From the NCBI GenBank assembly GCA_903885755.1, contig CAISJZ010000451.1, forward strand, positions 1 through 50,178: a DNA stretch of 50,178 bases, given 5' to 3'. The translations under genes were made by a program, and so were the position numbers. This DNA comes from an uncultured Hyphomicrobiales bacterium (lineage in GTDB: Bacteria > Pseudomonadota > Alphaproteobacteria > Rhizobiales > Beijerinckiaceae). Positions 11,175 through 19,259 of this stretch are shown here, one piece after another (the stretch's first letter is position 1; each line of letters starts with the position of its first letter). The notes under the pieces are model-generated. The model saw only the letters and a program-made list of their open reading frames with translations. It ran no database searches and was not told the DNA's origin.

Positions 11175-11927
11175 TCAGTACTTCGCGACAACGGCGCTGG
11201 AGCCGCCGCCGAAGCGGTAGGTGATGCCGATGCCGAAGACGATCGGGTTGATCGCGACCTGGCTCTTGAGGCCCTGACCAGCGGCGGCGGTGACAAACTT
11301 GGCGTTCGGCTGCATGCCGATGTACTTGAGGTCGGCGTTGAAGCCCCAGTTGCGGTTGATCATGTAATCGAAACCAACCTGCGCGGCGACGCCGAACGAG
11401 TCGTTGATCTGCAACGGTCCGCCAGCCGCCAGACCGCCGGTCGCCTGGGTGCTGAAATAATGGGTCCAGTTCGCGCCAACGCCCACGTAGGGCTGGAAAG
11501 CGCCGAAATTGGTAAAGTGGTACTGCAGCAACACGGTCGGCGGGAACACCCAGGTATTGCCCACGGTGCCGAGCCCGGAGAGAGCGTTGACCGCCTGGAT
11601 CGAATGATGGCTGAAGCAGCAGATAGCTTCAACCGCGATGTTCGGATTGAAGAAGTAGCTGAGGTCAAGTTCGGGAATAATCTGGCTCGAAACCGTCAAA
11701 CCGTTTCCCTGGAGGACGCCCGTGGTGGCGTTGTACACGGGGCTATTGCCGCCGGTGGGAGCAACGTCGACGATTCGCACGCGAATCTGGAATGGATCGT
11801 AAGTCACGAGGGACGGGAGCGGCGCGGCCGGTTCGCCCTTGGTGGACGGCAGGTCAGCCGCGAAAGCGGGAGCCGTCATGGCCCCGAAGACAAGCGCGGC
11901 GAATGCGGCGCGAAGGTTGATATTCAT
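11175..11927 (-). CDS. ompW: OmpW family outer membrane protein
   Basis: Signal peptide MNINLRAAFAALVFGAMTAPAFAA; FQIRVRIVDVAP, IPELDLSYFFNPNIAVEAI, LPPT-like FPPTVLLQYHF, FQPYVGVGANWTHYF, GFDYMINRNWGFNADLKYI; terminal beta-strand GIGITYRF. Confidence 0.93.
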   Translation of the reverse strand: MNINLRAAFAALVFGAMTAPAFAADLPSTKGEPAAPLPSLVTYDPFQIRVRIVDVAPTGGNSPVYNATTGVLQGNGLTVSSQIIPELDLSYFFNPNIAVEAICCFSHHSIQAVNALSGLGTVGNTWVFPPTVLLQYHFTNFGAFQPYVGVGANWTHYFSTQATGGLAAGGPLQINDSFGVAAQVGFDYMINRNWGFNADLKYIGMQPNAKFVTAAAGQGLKSQVAINPIVFGIGITYRFGGGSSAVVAKY

Positions 11928-12018
11928 TGGTTACCCCTGTTCAGATTTCAAAACCACGCGCCGCGCGAAACGCCAAACGACGATGCCCGCAAATTGCGGC
12001 GCTCGCGGCGGGAATGTT

Positions 12019-12032
12019 TTGATCTGCGTCAA
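12019..12032. promoter_or_regulatory. Putative FNR/FnrL/FixK binding site upstream of ompW
   Basis: TTGATCTGCGTCAA matches TTGAT-N4-GTCAA on both arms; centre about 98 nt upstream of the ompW ATG; a CAATTT -10-like element follows on the minus strand at suitable spacing. Confidence 0.65.
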
Positions 12033-12178
12033 GCGGTCGACAAAGCAATGCGACTTCCCCGCCTCTGTTGCGGCAATGTCACAATTTGGCGGCGGATTCG
12101 CGTGACAGGAAGCAATACGTGGCGTCCGTGCGGTTCGTCTCAATGTAAACGATCGAGGCGGGCTCGGAATATCGACGC

Positions 12179-12643
12179 TTACGCCGACAGAATGCATGAG
12201 CGGCGGAATGCGAACAGACTCCTGGCCTTCGCCGGAATCGCGGTCGCAGTCGCCGCGATTCCGAGTCGCGGCTTGCGCATGATGTTGAGAAAGATCGTCG
12301 CCATGCGCGCGCTGGCGCTGACCCGCACCGATCGGCCGACGACCGTCACCGAAACGATAGCCGAGGAGTCTCCGGTCATCGCGAGCTGGCTCTCGAGCCG
12401 GTTCTCGGCTTCGACCTGCAGGCGCCACAACGGCGTACGCTCCGCCTTGATCGCGAGGATGGAAGCGGTTTCTTCCGCTGCCGCGCGCAAGTCGCTTTCG
12501 GCCGCGTAAGCCTTGCCATAGTCGACCGCGACGCCGGCTGACAGATAGACGACCGCGAACGCCGCGAGAAAGACAATCCATTTTCTAGGGGTAAAGCGAC
12601 CGCTTACCGGATTTGTCGGGCATGAGGTCTCATTGCGGAACAT
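12179..12643 (-). CDS. TadE/TadG-like protein, short (possible Flp pilus-assembly relic or orphan)
   Basis: N-terminal TM segment KWIVFLAAFAVVYLSAGVAVDYGKAYAAESDLRAAAEETASILA resembles the TadG-like N-terminus; ends at 154 aa with no vWA region. Confidence 0.6.
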   Translation of the reverse strand: MFRNETSCPTNPVSGRFTPRKWIVFLAAFAVVYLSAGVAVDYGKAYAAESDLRAAAEETASILAIKAERTPLWRLQVEAENRLESQLAMTGDSSAIVSVTVVGRSVRVSASARMATIFLNIMRKPRLGIAATATAIPAKARSLFAFRRSCILSA

Positions 12644-12880
12644 GGGCGTCTCCTTGCCAGTTCCGTTTCAATCTCCGGGCCACGAAGACGATGACCGGGG
12701 CGTTATTTTTCGTCAAAAAAATCAAATAATTAGATATTTTCCACAAGGCGTTCGCCGCCCGCGCTTGCGATCCGACCCAATGGCGTCCCGCTTCGGCACG
12801 GATGTGTTGCCTTCACCGCCCGGGAGCCTTATGCGAAAGCAAGCCAGCCATTGGCGCAGCTCCTACAAAGGCGAGACATC

Positions 12881-15088
12881 GTGTCGCGCAATGAACCCGC
12901 CATAACGCCGGACCTCGTCGCCGAGCATGGGCTCAAGCCCGACGAATACGAGCGGATCCTCAAGCTGATCGGCCGACCGCCGACGTTCACGGAATTGGGC
13001 ATCTTCTCGGCGATGTGGAACGAGCATTGCTCGTACAAATCGTCGCGTCTCCACTTGCGAAAGCTGCCGACCAAGGCCCCCTGGGTCATTCAGGGGCCGG
13101 GCGAGAACGCTGGCGTCATCGATATCGGCGATGGGCTGGCGTGTGTTTTCAAGATGGAAAGCCACAACCACCCGTCCTTCATCGAGCCGTACCAGGGAGC
13201 GACAACCGGCGTTGGCGGTATTCTCCGCGATGTCTTCACCATGGGCGCGCGCCCGGTCGCCTGCCTGAATCTCCTGCGGTTTGGATCGCCCGATCACCCT
13301 CGCACGCGCCATCTCGTGGCCGGCGTCGTTGCGGGCATCGGCGGATATGGCAATTCCTTTGGCGTGCCGACCGTTGGCGGCTCCGTCGGCTTCCACACGC
13401 GTTATGACGGGAACATTCTGGTTAACGCCATGGCCGTTGGCATAGCGGGAAAAGACGCGATTTTCTATTCTGCCGCCTCGGGCGTTGGTCGCCCGATTGT
13501 CTATCTCGGCTCGAAGACCGGGCGTGACGGTATCCACGGCGCGACGATGGCGTCGGCGGAATTCGACGCCGACAGCGAGGAAAAGCGTCCGACCGTTCAG
13601 GTTGGCGACCCCTTTTCCGAAAAATTGTTGCTGGAGGCCTGCCTCGAAATCATGGCCAAGGGCTGTGTCATCGCGATTCAGGACATGGGCGCGGCGGGGC
13701 TCACGAGTTCGGCGGTGGAAATGGGCGCCAAGGGAAATCTTGGCATCGAACTCGATCTGGATGCCGTTCCCTGCCGGGAAGAAGGGATGACAGCCTACGA
13801 GATGATGCTGTCGGAGAGTCAGGAGCGCATGCTCATGGTTCTCGACCCCGCGCGCGAGGCGGATGCCGAGGCGATCTTCAGGAAATGGGGGCTCGATTTC
13901 GCCATCGTTGGGCGCACGACGGACACGTTGCGCTTCGTCGTCAAGCATCAGGGCGAGGTCAAGGCCGATCTGCCGATCAAGGAATTGGGCGATCAGGCGC
14001 CGCTTTACGATCGACCCTGGGTCCCCACGCCCAAAAAGCCCGTCATCGCCGTCGCTTCGGTTCATCCTCCGATGTCCAATCGTCATGCGTTGCTGAAGTT
14101 GCTGGGTTCGCCCGACCTGAGCTCAAAACGCTGGGTTTGGGAGCAGTACGACCATCTCATTCTCGGCAACAGTATTCAGCAACCTGGCGGCGACGCGGCG
14201 GTAATTCGCATCGGCGAGGGGCCCAAGGGCCTTGCGCTTTGCACCGACGTCACTCAGCGCTACTGCGAGGCGGATCCCGTCGAGGGCGGCAAACAGGCCG
14301 TCGCCGAAGCCTGGCGTAATCTGACCGCCGTTGGCGCGCGGCCGCTGGCGTTGACCGACAATCTCAATTTCGGAAATCCGGAAAAGCCCGAGGCCATGGG
14401 TCAGTTCGTCGGCTGCGTCGAGGGAATCGGGGAGGCCGCGCGCGCGCTCGATTTCCCGATCGTTTCGGGCAATGTGTCGCTCTACAACGAGACTCAGGGT
14501 CGCGGCATTCCGCCGACGCCATCGATTGGCGGCGTCGGCATTGTTGATGATGTGACGAAGACGTCGACTCTCGCCTTCAAGGCCGATGGCGATGTCATCA
14601 TGCTCGTCGGCGCCTCGCGCGGCTGGCTCGGTCAGAGTTGCTATCTCGCCGAAATTTGCGGGCGGGAGGAGGGCGCGCCGCCGCCGGTCGATCTCGCGGC
14701 GGAACGGGCGGCAGGCGATTTCGTGCGCGGTCTCATTCAGGAAGGGTTGACGACGGCGGTCCATGATCTCTCGGATGGCGGTCTCGCCGTCGCGCTTGCT
14801 GAAATGGCCATGGCTGGCGGTATCGGGGCCGACATCGAGCCGCCCGGCGACCTGCCAGCTCACGCCTGGTTTTTCGGGGAAGATCAAGGTCGCTACGTTC
14901 TGACGGCGCGCGCGGACGCCGTTGAATCCGTCAAGGAACGCGCCGACAATGCCGGGGTCGAGTTGCTCGCCATCGGAAAGACCGCTGGCGCTGCATTGAC
15001 GCTCCCGGGCGAAGCGCCCATCCTGATTTCGGACCTCAGAGCGGCGCATGAGGGCTGGTTTCCCGCATATATGGCTTCTGCCCGCTGA
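12881..15088 (+). CDS. purL: Phosphoribosylformylglycinamidine synthase subunit PurL (GTG start proposed; tracked ORF starts 12851)
   Basis: [87 protein letters not shown]. Confidence 0.97.
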   Translation: MSRNEPAITPDLVAEHGLKPDEYERILKLIGRPPTFTELGIFSAMWNEHCSYKSSRLHLRKLPTKAPWVIQGPGENAGVIDIGDGLACVFKMESHNHPSFIEPYQGATTGVGGILRDVFTMGARPVACLNLLRFGSPDHPRTRHLVAGVVAGIGGYGNSFGVPTVGGSVGFHTRYDGNILVNAMAVGIAGKDAIFYSAASGVGRPIVYLGSKTGRDGIHGATMASAEFDADSEEKRPTVQVGDPFSEKLLLEACLEIMAKGCVIAIQDMGAAGLTSSAVEMGAKGNLGIELDLDAVPCREEGMTAYEMMLSESQERMLMVLDPAREADAEAIFRKWGLDFAIVGRTTDTLRFVVKHQGEVKADLPIKELGDQAPLYDRPWVPTPKKPVIAVASVHPPMSNRHALLKLLGSPDLSSKRWVWEQYDHLILGNSIQQPGGDAAVIRIGEGPKGLALCTDVTQRYCEADPVEGGKQAVAEAWRNLTAVGARPLALTDNLNFGNPEKPEAMGQFVGCVEGIGEAARALDFPIVSGNVSLYNETQGRGIPPTPSIGGVGIVDDVTKTSTLAFKADGDVIMLVGASRGWLGQSCYLAEICGREEGAPPPVDLAAERAAGDFVRGLIQEGLTTAVHDLSDGGLAVALAEMAMAGGIGADIEPPGDLPAHAWFFGEDQGRYVLTARADAVESVKERADNAGVELLAIGKTAGAALTLPGEAPILISDLRAAHEGWFPAYMASAR

Positions 15089-15334
15089 GTGTTGAAAAGA
15101 ATGGTGTTCATTGAAGTCAAATCCCTTGCCGGCGTGAACTTCATTCGGGCGACCGACGTGATCGCGGTCCAGTACACCGATCGCGAGAAATGCAATGTGG
15201 TGCTGTCCGGCGGCATATCGCTGCCTTGCACGGAACCCGCCTCGGCGGTGGCCGCCCGAATCACCGCGGCCATGGGCGGCGGGCCGACCGAAATGCGTGT
15301 AGAGGAGACCGCCAATGGCGATGCAAGCGACTGA
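15089..15334 (+). CDS. Small hypothetical protein between purL and bolA (GTG start)
   Basis: 81 aa; begins directly after the purL stop and overlaps bolA; MVFIEVKSLAGVNFIRATDVIAVQYTDREKCNVVLSGGISLPC. Confidence 0.7.
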   Translation: MLKRMVFIEVKSLAGVNFIRATDVIAVQYTDREKCNVVLSGGISLPCTEPASAVAARITAAMGGGPTEMRVEETANGDASD

Positions 15335-15548
15335 GATCGAACGTCTCATTAAGGCGGCCTTGCCGGACGCTTCAGTGGAAATCACCGATCTTGTTGGGGA
15401 TGGCGACCACTACGCGGCGACCGTGGTGTCGTCCGCGTTCAAGGGGAAGACGCGGGTTCAGCAACATCAGATCGTTTATGCCGCTCTGAAAGGCCAGATG
15501 GGTGGGGACCTCCACGCGCTGGCGCTGACGACGAGCTTGCCGAAGTAG
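15315..15548 (+). CDS. bolA: BolA family protein
   Basis: MAMQATEIERLIKAALPDASVEITDLVGDGDHYAATVVSSAFKGKTRVQQHQIVYAALKGQMGGDLHALALTT. Confidence 0.95.
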   Translation: MAMQATEIERLIKAALPDASVEITDLVGDGDHYAATVVSSAFKGKTRVQQHQIVYAALKGQMGGDLHALALTTSLPK

Positions 15549-15633
15549 CAATCCGAGACTTTCGGCCGAAGGCCGATCGCATTATATTGGCGGGAGGGCG
15601 GATCCTTGACCTCCGCCACGAAAGGACCGGACC

Positions 15634-15972
15634 ATGACCATTCACGATGCGATCAAGCAGGAAGTCGACGGCAATGACACCGTGCTTTTCATGAAAGGCA
15701 CACCGCAGATGCCGATGTGTGGCTTCTCCGGGCAGGTCGTTCAGATTCTGGATTATCTTGGTGTCCCCTACAAGGGCGTGAATGTCCTGGCGAACGACGA
15801 AATCCGTCAGGGAATCAAGGAATTCTCCAACTGGCCGACAATTCCGCAGCTATACGTCAAGGGCGAGTTCGTTGGCGGTTGCGACATTATTCGCGAAATG
15901 TTTCAGTCCGGTGAGCTTTCGACGCACTTCAATGATCAGGGTATTCCCTGCAAGAGTGTCGAAGGGGCCTGA
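15634..15972 (+). CDS. grxD: Monothiol glutaredoxin, Grx4 family
   Basis: VLFMKGTPQMPMCGFSGQVVQIL (CGFS active site), NWPTIPQLYVKGEFVGGCDIIREMFQSGEL. Confidence 0.97.
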   Translation: MTIHDAIKQEVDGNDTVLFMKGTPQMPMCGFSGQVVQILDYLGVPYKGVNVLANDEIRQGIKEFSNWPTIPQLYVKGEFVGGCDIIREMFQSGELSTHFNDQGIPCKSVEGA

Positions 15973-15975
15973 CGT

Positions 15976-17490
15976 TTATCGCCTGGTGGGCCGATAGGCT
16001 TTACCTCGGTACATGAAAACCCGCGCGATGATGAATGGTTCATGATTGATTTCGAGCGTCGGCATGGGTTCAACGCTTTCGAAGCGCGGGGCGATTTGTT
16101 CCATGGCGCCTGACGCGACGGTTTCTGGTATCATGATGATCGCGTCGTCGCCGCCGTGATCGCTCATTGCGCTTAAGAAGTCATAGCCTCGGCAATCGTC
16201 GCCAAGGCAGATGACATCGCGCTTGCCGTGAAGCGCATAGTCGATTTTCGCGGATTCGTACCAGCGTCGAGAGACCACGAACAGGCCGGTCTCGTTATCA
16301 AGACCACGCTCCCGCATGTAGGTCGCTACGTCTGACCATTCGACCATTTCGGCGAGCGGGTCGTTCATGTCGGGCGCAAAAGCCTTCACAGGCGCGAGTA
16401 TTTTTGGCCAGGCGCATAGCGTGATGATCGCGGCGACAATGACGAGGTCGAAAATGATCGACGATTTCAGCCAGTTCCGGATGCTTCGCGAGCACGCCTC
16501 GAAGGGGTTCGCCATGTATCGGCCAAGGAGCGGAAAAAGCAGGAGATAACCAGGCGCGGCCCAATGAAAGAGGGGTGTTCGATCGGACCAGACGGAAATC
16601 AGCGTGAACGCCGCGATCGGACCAATGCCGAGGCAAATCAGCAGCCATGACCCGGAGTCGGCGGTCCCTTTTCGTGCGTCCCGAAGGGTGGCGGCGACAA
16701 GCGGCGCCCAGATCCATGGCGCGATGAATACAGCCTGTCCCGCCAGGACCACGAATGGCATCCAGGGTCTGAAGGTCCGCGTCGCGGCCCTGGCGCCCTG
16801 GAAAGCCAGTGACGCCCAACCGTGCTCGATGTTCCAGGCAATCGCCGGAGACACGACCATGAGCCCGATGACCGCGCCAAGATAAGGCCATGGCGTCGCA
16901 AGCCAACGCCGGTGAGGCGCGCTCGTGAAGAGAAACAATCCGGCGCCCGCGAACAGGAAAACGCCGTGAAGCTTTGAAAGGGTTGCGAGACCGCCAAACA
17001 GCCCGGCGAGCAGCCAGAGGAGGGGCGACCCGCCGGGGACCACCAAAACCCGCGCAAGGCAGAGAGCGCCGGCCAACAGCGCCACGTCGAGCGGGCCATC
17101 CGGCAATACCCACGTCCCCGTTGTGACACCCAGAACCGGGGAGCAATTCATCGCGGCAGCCGCCAGGAGGCCAGCGGCTGGGCTAAATAGCGTTTTTCCC
17201 AGTTGGTATGTCAGCCACGTCGAGATCGCGAATAGCGCAATGAAGGGCGCGCGGACGATCGCCGCGCTCTCGCCGCCGAATATCGTCGCCGCCGCGTGCG
17301 CGAGCCACCAGGCAAGCGGCGGGTGATCGAAATAGCCCGGTTCCCAGTGTCGCCCGATGGCGACCATGTAGGTTTCGTCAATGCCGAGCCCCGTGGTCGC
17401 CGCGAAAACCGCGCGCGCCAGCGCTCCGCCGAGTACGAGCAGGAGCACGGCGCGGGTATAATCGGTATTGTGTGCGGCGTCGGCGGTCAT
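15976..17490 (-). CDS. Membrane glycosyltransferase, ArnT/PMT family (GT39/83-like)
   Basis: N-terminal GLGIDETYMVAIGRHWEPGYFDHPPLAWWLAHAAATIFG motif and many TM segments. Confidence 0.88.
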   Translation of the reverse strand: MTADAAHNTDYTRAVLLLVLGGALARAVFAATTGLGIDETYMVAIGRHWEPGYFDHPPLAWWLAHAAATIFGGESAAIVRAPFIALFAISTWLTYQLGKTLFSPAAGLLAAAAMNCSPVLGVTTGTWVLPDGPLDVALLAGALCLARVLVVPGGSPLLWLLAGLFGGLATLSKLHGVFLFAGAGLFLFTSAPHRRWLATPWPYLGAVIGLMVVSPAIAWNIEHGWASLAFQGARAATRTFRPWMPFVVLAGQAVFIAPWIWAPLVAATLRDARKGTADSGSWLLICLGIGPIAAFTLISVWSDRTPLFHWAAPGYLLLFPLLGRYMANPFEACSRSIRNWLKSSIIFDLVIVAAIITLCAWPKILAPVKAFAPDMNDPLAEMVEWSDVATYMRERGLDNETGLFVVSRRWYESAKIDYALHGKRDVICLGDDCRGYDFLSAMSDHGGDDAIIMIPETVASGAMEQIAPRFESVEPMPTLEINHEPFIIARVFMYRGKAYRPTRR

Positions 17491-17657
17491 GGGGGTCCAA
17501 ACCGCGACAAACCGTCATCTCGCGCGCGGAAATCCTGATCCGACCTTCTATCCGGGCCTCCGAAAAATGGCTAGCAGGAGTGATTGTTGATTCCGCTTCG
17601 CTTATGTTGAGCCGCTAACCCCCGCGCGTCGATCCGCTCTTTCGTCAGGCCTCTGGA

Positions 17658-18758
17658 ATGTCTTCCCGCTCCGCCCATGTCTCCGTGGTCGTTCCCACGT
17701 TCAATGAGTCGCGAAATGTCGCCGAACTCACGCGACGCCTTGGCGAAGCGCTCCTGGGTTTCGAATGGGAGGTCATCTTCGTCGACGATAACAGCCCGGA
17801 TGGCACCTACGACGTCGTCAAGGCGCTCGCGGTCGAGAACCCCCGCGTTCGTTGCATTCGTCGTGTTAACAGGCGAGGTCTTTCCGGCGCCTGCATCGAG
17901 GGAATTCTGAGTTCGGCCGCGCCGTATGTCGCGGTCATGGACGCGGACCTTCAGCACGATGAAACGATCCTTCCCGAAATGTTTGGCCGGCTTGAGCGGG
18001 ATGAGGCCGACATTGTCGTCGGGAGCCGACTTGTCGAGGGAGGTTCAAGCGAAGCCGGGTTTTCCGCCGGCCGGGCCTTCGCCAGCTCCTTCGCCATCCG
18101 ATTGGCGAGCTTCATGATTGGCGCGAAGGTTTCCGATCTGATGAGCGGATTTTTCGCCATGAAGCGCGAGCGATTCGAGACCATCGCGCCAAACCTGACG
18201 ACGTCCGGCTTCAAGATATTACTTGATATTCTCGCCACGGCCTCGCCGCCCCTGCGCGCCAGCGAGGTTGGCTACAAATTCCGCACGAGATTCGCCGGCG
18301 AATCGAAGTTTGATCTTCGCGCCATGAGCGATTTTTTCGGGCTTCTCGTTCACAAGGTGTCCCGAGGGCTCATACCTCCGCGGTTCGTCATGTTCGCGCT
18401 CGTCGGAGGCACCGGCGTCTTCGTGCATCTGATCTCGCTGCGACTGTGTCTCGGGCTTGCCGGCATCGCGTTCGTGTGGGCACAAACACTCGCGACGGTC
18501 GTGGCGATGACATGGAATTTCTTCATCAACAACATGCTGACCTACAGCAACGCGAAACTGCATGGCGGGCGGGCGTTTCTGGGATTGCTGCAATTCTACG
18601 CGGTGTGTGGAATCGGGGCGATTCCCAATATTGGCGTGGCCAACTGGCTCTTCGGGATGAATAATTCCTGGTGGCTGGCGGCCCTTGCCGGCATCATCAT
18701 CGGCACCGTCTGGAATTACACGATGAGTTCTCTCTTCGTTTGGCGAAGAGCCGACTGA
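17658..18758 (+). CDS. Polyprenol-phosphate mannosyltransferase-like GT2 with C-terminal GtrA membrane domain
   Basis: VSVVVPTFNESRNVAELTRRLGEAL, VDDNSPDGTYDVVKAL, VMDADLQHDETILPEM; C-terminal FVMFALVGGTGVFVHLISLRLCL...TWNFFINNMLTY. Confidence 0.92.
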   Translation: MSSRSAHVSVVVPTFNESRNVAELTRRLGEALLGFEWEVIFVDDNSPDGTYDVVKALAVENPRVRCIRRVNRRGLSGACIEGILSSAAPYVAVMDADLQHDETILPEMFGRLERDEADIVVGSRLVEGGSSEAGFSAGRAFASSFAIRLASFMIGAKVSDLMSGFFAMKRERFETIAPNLTTSGFKILLDILATASPPLRASEVGYKFRTRFAGESKFDLRAMSDFFGLLVHKVSRGLIPPRFVMFALVGGTGVFVHLISLRLCLGLAGIAFVWAQTLATVVAMTWNFFINNMLTYSNAKLHGGRAFLGLLQFYAVCGIGAIPNIGVANWLFGMNNSWWLAALAGIIIGTVWNYTMSSLFVWRRAD

Positions 18759-18759
18759 G

Positions 18760-19179
18760 TCACGACTGCAGCCCACCCATTTCGCAAACGAGTTTCCACT
18801 CCGCGTCGGTGACTGGCTGCACGGACAGGCGCATTGATGTCACGAGCGACATTTTCGCGAGCGCTGGCGCCGCTTTCACCTGGGCGAGCGTCACCGGTTT
18901 TTTCAGCGGTTTGACCGCCTTGAAGTCCACCATGCCGAATTTGCCGCTGGCGTCGCTGGGATCGGGATAAAACAGCTTGATGACCTCGACAATGCCGACG
19001 ATCTCCTTGCCGTCATTTGAGTGATAGAAAAACGCCTGTTCGCCGAGTTTCATCGCCATGAGCTGAAGTTTTGCGAGATGATTGCGTACGCCATTCCAGT
19101 GCGTTCCCTTGGCGCCCGCCTTCACTTGATGGTCCCAGGACCATACAGAGGGTTCGCTCTTGATCAACCAGTGCGCCAT
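18760..19179 (-). CDS. EVE domain-containing protein
   Basis: MAHWLIKSEPSVWSWDHQVKAGAKGTHWNGVRNHLAKLQLMAMKLGEQAFFYHSNDGKEIVGIVEV; ATG at 19179 chosen over the extended tracked ORF. Confidence 0.93.
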   Translation of the reverse strand: MAHWLIKSEPSVWSWDHQVKAGAKGTHWNGVRNHLAKLQLMAMKLGEQAFFYHSNDGKEIVGIVEVIKLFYPDPSDASGKFGMVDFKAVKPLKKPVTLAQVKAAPALAKMSLVTSMRLSVQPVTDAEWKLVCEMGGLQS

Positions 19180-19259
19180 CGAGGATTCTCTTGGTAGAAA
19201 CCGGCCCGACCGCGGCTTCCGGCGAACCGTAAGGGACGCGCTGGCGGGGTGTAAAGAGC

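Noticed and set aside
12863-15385. Long minus-strand ORFs (407 and 420 aa) antisense to purL
   Set aside because: GC-driven shadows of the PurL coding frame.
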